Shown piece by piece: positions 1 through 7,617 of a stretch of DNA of 64,000 nucleotides. Location: NCBI RefSeq assembly GCF_020667845.1, contig NZ_JAFMPQ010000006.1, positions 62,001-126,000 on the forward strand, written 5' to 3'. The DNA is from Cognatishimia sp. F0-27. Lineage in GTDB: Bacteria > Pseudomonadota > Alphaproteobacteria > Rhodobacterales > Rhodobacteraceae. The translations under genes and the position numbers were made by a program. How positions within the stretch are numbered: the stretch's first letter is position 1; each line of letters starts with the position of its first letter. Below the pieces are notes generated by a model. It saw nothing but the letters and a program-made list of their open reading frames with translations, made no database searches and had not been told where the DNA came from.

Positions 1-1
1 C

Positions 2-607
2 GCGCTGAGTGATGAGGAACAAGGCGCGCTTCTGGAGCCGTGGTTCGGGCCGGATCTGCCGGTGGACCGGCTCCCCGTGCCGCGGTTGATCGAGATTTCC
101 GAGACCGGGCCGGACTACGATTCCGACGGGCTGCGCCTGCGGCTGCAGGCCGAAGTGCCGGGTGCGGTGCTGGACGATCACGCGCGCTGGCGCCAACCGC
201 TTGTGGCCGCGGCGGATCGGTTGCGTTTGTTGGGCTGGCTTGCCATCGGGCTGATTGCCGCGGCCACCGGTGCCATGGTCACGCTGGCCGCCAGTGCAGC
301 GCTCGCAGCCAATGCGCCGATCATTGCAACACTGCGTCTGGTGGGGGCGACCGATGGCTATGTCGCGTCGGCCTTCGTGAGGCGGTATACAACGCGCACC
401 CTCGTCGGCGCAGCGCTGGGCACCGTTCTGGGTATGGTCGCCATCGCCCTGATGCCGGGCGGCGGTGAGGCGGGCGGGTTGCTCACGGGGCTGCGCTTTG
501 AAGGGTGGCACTGGCTGGCCCCGCTGCTCGTGCCGCCTTTGGCGTCTGTCGTGGCGTTCCTCGCCACAAGTTTTGCCGCGACGCGCGTGCTTGAGGCGCA
601 GTCGTGA
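2..607 (+). CDS. ftsX: Cell division protein FtsX, C-terminal part (cut by window edge)
   Basis: The reading frame is open from base 2, so the gene starts before the window. What remains is about 201 residues. It shows part of the periplasmic/extracytoplasmic loop followed by three hydrophobic segments, near WLAIGLIAAATGAMVTLAA, the LVGAALGTVLGMVAIAL stretch and a last one ending close to the C terminus. The cytoplasmic turn contains TLRLVGATDGYVASAF, typical of the FtsX/permease domain. FtsX forms an ABC-like complex with FtsE at the division septum and controls peptidoglycan hydrolases. plsC starts 40 bases downstream, so the two may be co-transcribed; ftsE would be expected just outside the window. 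Confidence 0.85.
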   Translation, partial: ALSDEEQGALLEPWFGPDLPVDRLPVPRLIEISETGPDYDSDGLRLRLQAEVPGAVLDDHARWRQPLVAAADRLRLLGWLAIGLIAAATGAMVTLAASAALAANAPIIATLRLVGATDGYVASAFVRRYTTRTLVGAALGTVLGMVAIALMPGGGEAGGLLTGLRFEGWHWLAPLLVPPLASVVAFLATSFAATRVLEAQS

Positions 608-647
608 TGGCGTGGGCGAAAGCCCCTGATAAGGGAAGGCGACCAAC

Positions 648-1391
648 ATGCGCTGGCTGATTTCGCTGCTGTTCAACATTCAGATGTATGTGATGATGCT
701 GGTCATCGGCTTGGTTTACCTGCCGTGGGCGCTGGTCTCTCCAAGAGGAGCGCGGGCGGGGTGCAAGGCGTATTGTCGCTGGATCCGGTTCACATTGCGC
801 TGGATGGTCGGATTGCACACCGAAGTGCGTGGTCCGATCCCGGAAGGCGAAGTGATGATCGCCGCCAAGCATCAGTCCTTTCTTGATATCATCCTGATTT
901 TTGGTGCGATCCCGGCCGGGAAGTTCATCATGAAGCGCGAGCTGATGTATGCGCCGATCATTGGCCAATACGGCTTGCGGATCGGCTGCGTTCCGGTGGA
1001 CCGGGGCAAACGCGGCGCGGCCATCACCAAGATGCTCGCAGATGTGAAAAAAGGTCTCGCGATGCCGGGTCAGTTGATCATTTACGCGCAGGGCACGCGC
1101 GTCGCGCCCGGTGTAAAGGCCCCGTACAAGGTGGGCACTGCGGTGTTGTATGAGCAGCTTGGCCAGCCTTGTGTGCCAGCGGCGACGAATGTGGGCGTGT
1201 TCTGGCCCAAGCGCGGCGTGCGCCGGGAAAAGGGGCTGGCCGTGGTCGAGTTCCTTCCGACGATCGAACCGGGGCTGTCCAAGAACGAGATGCTGGCCCG
1301 GCTTGAAGACGAGGTCGAAACCGCGTCTGACCGCCTGATGGCTGAAGCCGGGTTTCAGGGTGCGGTACCGGAAATCAAGGTCGGGTCGTGA
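648..1391 (+). CDS. plsC: 1-acyl-sn-glycerol-3-phosphate acyltransferase
   Basis: This 247-residue protein transfers an acyl chain to lysophosphatidic acid, giving phosphatidic acid in membrane lipid synthesis. The N terminus carries one hydrophobic segment (about residues 5-30). The acyltransferase signature is present as KHQSFLD, with the catalytic H75 and D80 in HX4D spacing. The second block, usually EGTR, reads QGTR here, a conservative change also seen in other alphaproteobacterial members. Length is normal for the family. Its stop codon overlaps the start of the next gene (TGATG), so translation is probably coupled. Membrane-bound, facing the cytoplasm. Confidence 0.88.
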   Translation: MRWLISLLFNIQMYVMMLVIGLVYLPWALVSPRGARAGCKAYCRWIRFTLRWMVGLHTEVRGPIPEGEVMIAAKHQSFLDIILIFGAIPAGKFIMKRELMYAPIIGQYGLRIGCVPVDRGKRGAAITKMLADVKKGLAMPGQLIIYAQGTRVAPGVKAPYKVGTAVLYEQLGQPCVPAATNVGVFWPKRGVRREKGLAVVEFLPTIEPGLSKNEMLARLEDEVETASDRLMAEAGFQGAVPEIKVGS

Positions 1392-1993
1392 TGCGCAGGA
1401 TCGAGACGGTCGGGGATCTCGAGGCGCTCTATGGCCCGCGGGTTCCGGCCGCGGTCTCGAAGGTGGCGCGGCACCTGACCCCGCTTTATCGGGCGTGGGT
1501 CGCCAATGCCCGGTTCTGTATCCTTTCGACGGTGGGCCATGGCGGTGTGCACGGGTCGCCACGCGGCGATGATGGCGCTGTCGTGCACGTGGCCGATGCC
1601 GAAACGCTCTGGTTGCCCGATTGGCGCGGCAACAATCGCATCGAAGCGCTGCGCGATATTGTCGAAGACGGGCGCGTGGCGCTGCTGTTTCTCGTGCCGG
1701 GATCCGGCACCACGGTGCGTGTCAACGGCACCGCCTTTCTGACAGATGACGAGGCCGCGCGGTCGCGCTTTGCCAAGGGCGCGCGGATGCCTGCCACGGT
1801 CGTCGTGATCCATATCGACGAGGTCTATACCCAATGTGCCAAGGCGGTGATCCGCTCTGGCTTGTGGTCGCGCGATGACCGGGACACGGTGCCCACCGTG
1901 GGCCAGATCCTCGCCGATATGACTGACGGTGAAGAAGGCGGCGCGGAGTATGACCGGACCTATGTCGAGCGGTCGAAACCGAAGCTGTGGTGA
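1391..1993 (+). CDS. Pyridoxamine 5'-phosphate oxidase-like FMN-binding protein
   Basis: A 200-residue protein of the split-barrel flavin-binding fold. It shows the pattern of the MSMEG_1061-type subgroup: ARFCILSTVGHGGVH near residue 40 (the substrate and FMN pocket), LPDWRGNNRIEALRDI in the middle and a tail with VYTQCAKAVIRSGLW. Members bind FMN or F420 and act on small molecules; the substrate here cannot be read from sequence. The ATG at 1391 overlaps the plsC stop, which fixes the start and suggests an operon with plsC. It is not the biosynthetic PdxH, which is longer at its C terminus. Confidence 0.75.
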   Translation: MRRIETVGDLEALYGPRVPAAVSKVARHLTPLYRAWVANARFCILSTVGHGGVHGSPRGDDGAVVHVADAETLWLPDWRGNNRIEALRDIVEDGRVALLFLVPGSGTTVRVNGTAFLTDDEAARSRFAKGARMPATVVVIHIDEVYTQCAKAVIRSGLWSRDDRDTVPTVGQILADMTDGEEGGAEYDRTYVERSKPKLW

Positions 1994-2071
1994 ACACCGA
2001 CGGTCATCAACTCTCGCAGGCGTCTTGCCGTATCCGCCCATGCGGGGTGCCGGGGCAGGGGCGTTGAGCGG

Positions 2072-2272
2072 ATGTTGGTAGTTGTCGGCCTGATCATTGC
2101 CTTCGTGCTGGTTGCTGTGTTTTCCAACCGTGCCACCCGCTCCTGCCGCTGGCGCGAATACCGCGAAGAGACGGAAAGCCGTTGGGTTTGCATCCACTGT
2201 GGTGTGGAATTGCACGGCCCGCGCGGTATCGCGCCGAAACACTGCCACAGGCCGAAACAGCCGGATGCATAA
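2072..2272 (+). CDS. Small membrane protein with a Cys-rich tail
   Basis: This 66-residue ORF starts with one clear membrane helix (residues 1-18, VVVGLIIAFVLVAVF) and continues into a soluble tail with CIHC in the middle and single cysteines before and after. The four cysteines plus histidines could bind a metal ion, but the spacing is not that of a standard zinc ribbon. It follows the FMN protein by about 80 bases and ends directly before a strong hairpin, which supports a real gene. Function unknown. Confidence 0.55.
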   Translation: MLVVVGLIIAFVLVAVFSNRATRSCRWREYREETESRWVCIHCGVELHGPRGIAPKHCHRPKQPDA

Positions 2273-2275
2273 ACA

Positions 2276-2310
2276 CAAGACGGCGCGCAACCGGTGCGCG
2301 CGCCGTCTTG
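2276..2310. terminator. Hairpin between convergent genes
   Basis: A 13-bp perfect inverted repeat (CAAGACGGCGCGC and its complement) with a 9-base loop. It starts 4 bases after the stop of the small membrane protein and 37 bases before the end of lldD, which converges from the other side. No long T-run follows on either strand, so efficiency is uncertain; the position suits a bidirectional terminator. Confidence 0.65.
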
Positions 2311-2346
2311 CGGTCTTCCATGAAAGCGCGTGGCCTTGCTGTCGGC

Positions 2347-3510
2347 CTAGGCCCAGTCGCCAGAGAACCCTTTCGGCACCATGAGGATATCGCGATCCAG
2401 CTTGGTGATGTCGCGATGGCCGCAAAGACCCATCGACGCGCTGAGCTCCTTGTGGATCACCTCCAGCGCTTGCGTCACACCTTTTTGTCCCATCGCGCCC
2501 AACCCGTAGACATAGGCCCGACCGATCCAACATCCCTTTGCGCCCAAAGCCGTTGCCTTCAGCACGTCCTGACCCGACCGGATCCCGCTGTCGATATGCA
2601 CTTCGATCTTGTCACCAACGGCGTCGACGATCGGCTCCAGCGCCCGGATCGAGCTCAGCGCGCCATCAAGCTGCCGTCCGCCGTGGTTCGACACGACAAT
2701 CGCATCCGCCCCGACATTGAGCGCTTCGCGCGCGTCGCGGACATCCATGATGCCCTTGATGATCAGCGGGCCGTCCCACATCTTGCGGAACTCCCGGATG
2801 CGGTCCCAGTCGAGCGATTGGTCAAAGGCCTCGGCGGTCCACGTGCTGAGCGAAGACGGGTCCGTCACTCCCTTGGCATGGCCGACGATATTGCCAAAGA
2901 ACCGGCGTTTGGTGCTCAGCATCCCAAGGCCCCACTGCACCTTGGTCATCATGTTTGCGACGGAGGCAGGGGTGAGTTTGGGCGGGGCAGACAGGCCGTT
3001 CTTGATGTCCTTGTGGCGCTGGCCCATCAGTTGCAGGTCGACCGTGATCACGGCGGCGGAGCATTTGGCCTCTTTCGCCCGATCAAACAGCCGCTGCATG
3101 AAATCGTCGTCCTTCAGCGTGTAGACCTGCATCCAGAACGGCTTGGACGTATGGGAGGCTACGTCCTCGATCGAACAGATCGACATGGTCGACAGGCAGA
3201 AGGGCACCCCGAACTTTTCGGCCGCCCGGGCCGCCATGATCTCCCCGTCATAGTGTTGCATGCCGGTCAGTCCCACAGGCGCCAGCGCAACGGGCATGGA
3301 CACATCCTGCCCGATCATCTTCGTGGCGGTATTCCGATTGGCCATATCGAGCGCCACCCGCTGACGCAGGTAGATCTTGTCGAAATCCGAGGTGTTCTCG
3401 CGAAAGGTCTGTTCCGTCCAACTGCCGGATTCGCAGTAGTCGTAAAACATCTTCGGCACGCGCCGTTTGTAGATACGCTTCAGATCCGCGATTTCGGTGA
3501 TGACGGGCAT
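2347..3510 (-). CDS. lldD: L-lactate dehydrogenase (FMN-dependent, quinone/cytochrome-linked)
   Basis: A 387-residue member of the alpha-hydroxy-acid oxidase family; it oxidises L-lactate to pyruvate and feeds electrons to the respiratory chain. Visible are the FMN-barrel motifs PVALAPVGLTGM, the active-site block VVSNHGGRQLDG with the catalytic histidine, and the phosphate-binding IDSGIRSGQDVLKA segment, in the right order. The ATG at 3510 is preceded by GAGAAAGG and gives the standard N terminus MPVITEIADLKRIYKRRVP. A longer frame upstream lacks family similarity. Sister enzymes (mandelate or glycolate oxidases) share the fold, so lactate is the most likely but not the only substrate. Confidence 0.88.
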   Translation of the reverse strand: MPVITEIADLKRIYKRRVPKMFYDYCESGSWTEQTFRENTSDFDKIYLRQRVALDMANRNTATKMIGQDVSMPVALAPVGLTGMQHYDGEIMAARAAEKFGVPFCLSTMSICSIEDVASHTSKPFWMQVYTLKDDDFMQRLFDRAKEAKCSAAVITVDLQLMGQRHKDIKNGLSAPPKLTPASVANMMTKVQWGLGMLSTKRRFFGNIVGHAKGVTDPSSLSTWTAEAFDQSLDWDRIREFRKMWDGPLIIKGIMDVRDAREALNVGADAIVVSNHGGRQLDGALSSIRALEPIVDAVGDKIEVHIDSGIRSGQDVLKATALGAKGCWIGRAYVYGLGAMGQKGVTQALEVIHKELSASMGLCGHRDITKLDRDILMVPKGFSGDWA

Positions 3511-3528
3511 GAAGAGGCCTTTCTCAAT

Positions 3529-3551
3529 ATTGGTAAGGTCACTTAACCAAT
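3529..3551. promoter_or_regulatory. Candidate operator of lldD (FadR/GntR-type palindrome)
   Basis: ATTGGT and ACCAAT arms enclose AAG...CTT inner arms, offset by one base. It lies 19 bases upstream of the lldD start codon. FadR-subfamily GntR regulators such as LldR and PdhR bind TTGGT-NNN-ACCAA type sites; the wider spacing here makes this assignment tentative. No lldR gene is in the window. Confidence 0.4.
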
Positions 3552-3751
3552 TTTTGGTCTTGCGGCAATTGTTTGATTCTGTCGAAGCCATTTTGCCGCG
3601 CTTGGGTGATCCAAACACATCTATGGACAAACCCTAGAACACCGAAGGGGCGTGGTGCCAGAGGGTGTCAGGAAAGCATGAAACCGGACAAGCGGACAGA
3701 CAGTCAGCACCGCATCAAGGAGCAGCCAACAGGGCAGGAGAAAAGCTACAC

Positions 3752-3787
3752 AGCACATACATATTCGATAATGAATATGTATGTGCT
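3752..3787. promoter_or_regulatory. 15-bp perfect palindrome upstream of cytochrome c gene
   Basis: AGCACATACATATTC and its exact complement are separated by the 6-base spacer GATAAT. The core ATTC-N6-GAAT resembles sites of sulfide/redox-responsive ArsR-family repressors (SqrR/BigR type), though those have been described with a slightly longer spacer. It sits 48 bases before the cytochrome start codon, where it would overlap or lie next to the promoter. Confidence 0.55.
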
Positions 3788-3834
3788 AGTGTTTCCAAAC
3801 CGCTCGGGTAACTGCAACTTTAGGGGAGCAAACC

Positions 3835-4266
3835 ATGACCCAATGGACAAGGAGACTCGCGCAAGCTTCCATGTGCGCGGCATTTTTCACAACGGCGACC
3901 GGGACAGCCATGGCGCAGGACTTTTCTTACGGGGCGTCCATGTTCGCCGAGAACTGCGCGGTTTGCCACGGTGTTGAAGGGGCTGGAGACGGACCTGTGG
4001 CAGAGTTGTTCGCGCAAAGGCCTAGCAATCTCAAGTTGATCGCCAAGGAAAACAACAATGTCTTTCCCTTCAGCGAAATCTATCAGTCAATAGACGGCCG
4101 CCGTGACATCACTGCGCATGGATCGACCCAGATGCCGATCTGGGGCAACCTGCTTCTCGAAGAGGCCTATCCCGCCACGATTCACCCCGGCGTGAGTGCC
4201 GAGGACCTCGTGCAAGGACGTATTCTGGCCCTGGTATACTATCTGCAATCGATCCAGGAGCGTTAA
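3835..4266 (+). CDS. Exported monohaem cytochrome c
   Basis: A 143-residue class I cytochrome c. A signal peptide (residues 1-27, cleavage after AMA) exports it to the periplasm. The haem site CAVCH is at residues 41-45, and TQMPIWG near residue 100 supplies the likely distal methionine. GGGGAG lies 5 bases before the ATG. It carries electrons; its partner is unknown. It stands divergent from lldD, but LldD is membrane- and quinone-linked in most bacteria, so a direct link is only a possibility. The strong palindrome upstream suggests tight regulation. Confidence 0.8.
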   Translation: MTQWTRRLAQASMCAAFFTTATGTAMAQDFSYGASMFAENCAVCHGVEGAGDGPVAELFAQRPSNLKLIAKENNNVFPFSEIYQSIDGRRDITAHGSTQMPIWGNLLLEEAYPATIHPGVSAEDLVQGRILALVYYLQSIQER

Positions 4267-4290
4267 GCCCGTTCAGAAAGGCCGATTGAC

Positions 4291-5082
4291 TCAAGCCCGG
4301 TGCGCGCCGTCCGCAAGGGATTTCACGAAGGCCAGCACCTCTTCGACCGGTTTGCCTGAGGCCATCTCCGCCACGATTGCGGAGCCGACCACGCAGCCAT
4401 CTGCGGTGGACGCGATGGCTTGGGCGGTGTCCGGTGTCCGGATGCCGAAGCCGACGATGACCGGAAGATCGGTTGCCGCCTTGATCCGGGCAACCTCCGG
4501 GCCGACATCGCCCGCCTGCGCGGCCGCGGCACCGGTGATCCCGGTGATGGACACGTAATAGACAAATCCAGAGGTGTTTTGCAGAACTTTCGGCAGGCGT
4601 GCGTCGTCTGTCGTGGGTGTTGCGAGACGGATGAAGTTCAGCCCGGCGGCCTGCGCGGGGATGCAGAGTTCTTCATCCTCTTCTGGTGGCAGGTCAACGA
4701 CGATCAGACCGTCGATACCGGCTTCGCGCGCATCCGTCAGGAATTGGTCGACGCCATGACTGTAAATCGGATTGTAGTAGCCCATCAGCACGATCGGGGT
4801 CGTGTTGTCGCCTTCGCGGAAGTCGCGCACCATCGCCAAGGTTTTCTTGAGCGTCATGCCACCTTCGAGCGCGCGCTGTCCCGCCAGTTGGATTGTCTCG
4901 CCATCGGCCATCGGATCGGTGAACGGCAGGCCCAGTTCGATAATGTCCACGCCCGCGGCCGGTAGCCCCTTGAGCACGGCTGTGGAGCGCTCCGTATCCG
5001 GATCGCCGGCCATGATGTACGAGACAAAAGCCTTGCGGCCTTTCTTGCGGAGTTCAGCGAATTTGGCGTCGATACGGGTCAT
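4291..5082 (-). CDS. trpA: Tryptophan synthase alpha chain
   Basis: The 263-residue alpha subunit cleaves indole-3-glycerol phosphate to indole and glyceraldehyde 3-phosphate and passes indole to TrpB. The catalytic residues are exactly at E49 (VDIIEL) and D60 (TDPMAD), numbered as in the E. coli enzyme. The C-terminal phosphate-binding loop [10 protein letters not shown] is intact. The frame is open far upstream, but the family N terminus begins at the ATG at 5082. trpB is not in the window, so trpA stands apart from the rest of the pathway or ends an operon whose upstream part lies elsewhere. Confidence 0.93.
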   Translation of the reverse strand: MTRIDAKFAELRKKGRKAFVSYIMAGDPDTERSTAVLKGLPAAGVDIIELGLPFTDPMADGETIQLAGQRALEGGMTLKKTLAMVRDFREGDNTTPIVLMGYYNPIYSHGVDQFLTDAREAGIDGLIVVDLPPEEDEELCIPAQAAGLNFIRLATPTTDDARLPKVLQNTSGFVYYVSITGITGAAAAQAGDVGPEVARIKAATDLPVIVGFGIRTPDTAQAIASTADGCVVGSAIVAEMASGKPVEEVLAFVKSLADGAHRA

Positions 5083-5241
5083 GTCAGGTCTCCGAGGGCA
5101 CTCTTCCCTGCCTCCTGCCGGATCATGCGAGGAAAAGCAATGCGCAGGGCTGCGCTTTTGACCCTTATCAAGGTGGGTTGGGTTCGGAACGTTTAATATC
5201 GGGACGACTCCAGCCACAAGACCTCGAGAGAAAGGCCTCAC

Positions 5242-6180
5242 ATGACAAATACTCCTGCTGCTGTGGAACCTGCCGCCAATGGCGCCGCTGGCGCTGCCAA
5301 GACGTCGCGCGCGACCCGTGCGCAAGCGCCAAGTCCTGACGAGATCCGCCGCGCCTTTGAAACCGGCGTGTATCCATATGGTGACAGGCTTTCGCGGCGT
5401 TCTTACGAGCGTCAGAAAGCGCAGCTTCAGGCCGAGCTTCTCAAGGTGCAGCTTTGGGCGCAGGAAACCGGTCAGAAATTCGTGCTGCTGTTTGAAGGGC
5501 GCGACGCGGCGGGCAAGGGCGGAACGATCAAACGATTTACCGAGCACCTGAATCCACGCAGCGCGCGGGTTGTCGCGCTCAACAAGCCTTCCGAAGAGGA
5601 GCGCGGGCAATGGTATTACCAGCGCTACATTCGGCATCTGCCGACCGACGGTGAAATCGTGCTCTATGATCGGTCCTGGTATAACCGCGCGGGTGTCGAG
5701 CGGGTCATGGGGTTCTGCTCGCCAAACGAATATCTCGAGTTCATGCGCCAGACCCCGGCCTTTGAGAGGATGCTTGTGCAATCGGGTATCAAGCTCTTCA
5801 AATACTGGTTCTCGGTGACACAGGATGAACAGAGGCGCCGCTTTGAAAGCCGCGAGACCGATCCGCTCAAGCAGTGGAAGCTCAGCCCGATTGACAAGGC
5901 TTCGCTGAACAAGTGGGACGATTACACAGAGGCCAAGGAGGCCATGTTCTTCTACACCGATACGGCCGATGCCCCTTGGACGGTCATCAAATCGAATGAC
6001 AAGAAGCGTGCGCGCCTCGGATGTATGCGCCATTTCCTCGCCTCGATCGACTATCCCGGCAAAGACCCGAAAATCGCAACCTTGCCGGATCCGCTGATTG
6101 TTGGTGGCGCGGGTCACGTGATCCACAAGTCGGATCATATTCTGGGCACGGCCCTGCACCCGGATACCCGCAAGAGCTGA
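5242..6180 (+). CDS. ppk2: Polyphosphate kinase 2
   Basis: A 312-residue PPK2-family enzyme, which moves phosphate between polyphosphate and nucleotides (class I members usually make GTP or ATP from NDP). The Walker A loop GRDAAGKGG is at residues 86-94, Walker B-type [10 protein letters not shown] near residue 150 and the lid [16 protein letters not shown] near 195-210. Residues 1-30 are a disordered Ala-rich extension. GAGAGAAAGG precedes the ATG. Transcribed alone, divergent from trpA. Substrate class cannot be settled from sequence alone. Confidence 0.9.
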   Translation: MTNTPAAVEPAANGAAGAAKTSRATRAQAPSPDEIRRAFETGVYPYGDRLSRRSYERQKAQLQAELLKVQLWAQETGQKFVLLFEGRDAAGKGGTIKRFTEHLNPRSARVVALNKPSEEERGQWYYQRYIRHLPTDGEIVLYDRSWYNRAGVERVMGFCSPNEYLEFMRQTPAFERMLVQSGIKLFKYWFSVTQDEQRRRFESRETDPLKQWKLSPIDKASLNKWDDYTEAKEAMFFYTDTADAPWTVIKSNDKKRARLGCMRHFLASIDYPGKDPKIATLPDPLIVGGAGHVIHKSDHILGTALHPDTRKS

Positions 6181-6657
6181 AGCCGCCTCAAGACGCGGCG
6201 GCCACTTTGCGCCGCCGCGGACAAGCCGTCGCGCGGTTGATTGCGGAGATGTTCTCGGACTGATTGGCTCGTGACGGTTTTGTCCATTTGTTGCTGGCCC
6301 TCGGGTGATCCCCCTCAAGTCGTGCAGCAGTTGGATGACACTCCCGTGGGCCGCAGCACGCGGCCGAGGCCGCCCCAGACCGGCGTCCGTCCGGGTGCAG
6401 GACGACAACGCTCCGCTCGGATTGCTGCACGGATCCTTGGCGGGTTGTGAAGGTTGCGGACGGGGGCCGCTTGGTGCCGAATGACACGCTGTCCCAAGGG
6501 CGCCAGCGCAGTCGAGCGGGCGCAAGCCCTTGAAGTGCACCCGGATGCCGACACGGACGATACGAGACCAGCCACACGGTGGATTGCGCGCGGTTGGCAT
6601 CGTGGTTGCCGTCCGTGCGGGTCCTCCCGGGACGGCGGTTTTTGGAACCGTCATGCG
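6181..6657. other. Intergenic stretch between ppk2 and lysR
   Basis: Apart from the hairpin listed below I see nothing here. Several frames stay open on both strands, but their translations are Arg/Pro/Ala-rich and match no family I know, as expected from high GC. Confidence 0.5.
6194..6219 (+). terminator. Hairpin after ppk2
   Basis: A 9-bp perfect stem (CGCGGCGGC / GCCGCCGCG) with an 8-base loop, 14 bases after the ppk2 stop. No T-run follows, so this is a possible but not certain terminator. Confidence 0.45.
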
Positions 6658-7524
6658 TCAGGATGGCGTGAGCAACTGGCTCAGCAACGGATGTGGAAAA
6701 CTGCGCCGAATGGTGACGGCATAAAAGCTCTCCATGATATCCAGCGAGTAGGGCGCGCGTTGCAACAGGCCGGACCGCAACTCGTCCTGCACCACAACCG
6801 ACGGCACGATGGCCAAACCGGCGCCGGCGCGTGCCAGAACGCGGGCCATCGCCATGTCATCCACATCGAAGGCAATCCGGGGCGTCAGGGCCATCCGGGC
6901 CACAAGCGCCTCGAAACCGGTGCGCAACGCGCTTTCCGTGGGCAGGATCAAAGGTTGTGTTTGCAGCAGCGCTGCGAGGGACTCGCCTTTCAGGCGGTCT
7001 TTGCGGCCAAACAGTCCGACCGGTTGCTCGTCGATTTTCCATGCGATGAAGGCCGCTTCGTCGGTCTCCTTGGGCGGCGCGGTCGACAGCACCACGTCCA
7101 GCCGCAGATCGGTCAGCGCCCGCAACAGCACAGCTTCGCTGCCTGATTTCAGAATGACATCGGCATCGTCCGAATGCAGCAGCGGTTCGAGAAACCGCAT
7201 CTGGAAATTTCGCGACAGCGTCGACAACGCACCCACGCGCAGCGGCGCGCGCGCCGTGCCTGTGCGTTCCAGCGTATCGATTAACTCCTTGCCAGTGCCG
7301 AAGATCCTGTCTGCGTGGTTCAGCGCGATGCGCCCGGCCTCCGTAAGCACCAAGCGACGCCCGGTCCGGTCAAAAAGCGCGTGACCCAAGCGGTCTTCGA
7401 GCGTTCGGATCTGCGAGGACAGCGCGGATTGGGACAGATTGAGCCGGTCGGCGGCCCGGGTCAGGTTCCCTTCATGCGCAACCTCGCGAAAATAGCGCAG
7501 GTGATGATAGTTCAACGTCTCCAT
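6658..7524 (-). CDS. LysR-family regulator divergent from dabBA
   Basis: A 288-residue LysR-type regulator. The N-terminal winged helix-turn-helix is clear (residues 1-65: YFREVAHEGNLTRAADRL, then LSQSALSSQIRTLEDRLG), followed by an effector domain in two lobes. It stands head to head with dabB across only 93 bases; LysR proteins usually control the divergent neighbour and themselves. Inorganic-carbon genes in other bacteria are controlled by related LysR proteins (CbbR, CcmR), so a carbon-status signal is a reasonable inference. Two short inverted repeats in the shared promoter region fit LysR binding. Confidence 0.88.
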   Translation of the reverse strand: METLNYHHLRYFREVAHEGNLTRAADRLNLSQSALSSQIRTLEDRLGHALFDRTGRRLVLTEAGRIALNHADRIFGTGKELIDTLERTGTARAPLRVGALSTLSRNFQMRFLEPLLHSDDADVILKSGSEAVLLRALTDLRLDVVLSTAPPKETDEAAFIAWKIDEQPVGLFGRKDRLKGESLAALLQTQPLILPTESALRTGFEALVARMALTPRIAFDVDDMAMARVLARAGAGLAIVPSVVVQDELRSGLLQRAPYSLDIMESFYAVTIRRSFPHPLLSQLLTPS

Positions 7525-7555
7525 GTTCTTATTTATAGAACGATATCTGCGATAT
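7525..7555. promoter_or_regulatory. Candidate LysR operator between lysR and dabB
   Basis: GTTCT-N7-AGAAC at 7525-7541 is followed at once by ATATC-TGC-GATAT at 7543-7555. The first starts directly at the lysR start codon; both lie in an AT-rich island in a GC-rich genome, within 93 bases of dabB. The layout suits an autoregulating LysR protein that also activates dabBA. Confidence 0.5.
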
Positions 7556-7617
7556 TATATATTTTTCTTCAAGTTTCGCCTGCTCTAATTCAGCGGAAAC
7601 GCTTCAGGAGATCTGTC

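Larger units (their letters stand above)
3511..3834. other. Divergent regulatory region lldD / cytochrome c
   Basis: This gap separates two divergent starts and holds no credible gene. It carries two palindromes, listed separately: an ATTGGT...ACCAAT element just upstream of lldD, and a 15-bp perfect inverted repeat about 50 bases upstream of the cytochrome c gene. The AT-rich stretch 3755-3800 stands out from the GC-rich surroundings and probably contains the cytochrome promoter. Confidence 0.6.

Noticed and set aside
5083-6654. Upstream extension of trpA by over 500 codons
   Set aside because: Antisense to ppk2 and without similarity; TrpA family start is at 5082 with catalytic residues at standard positions.
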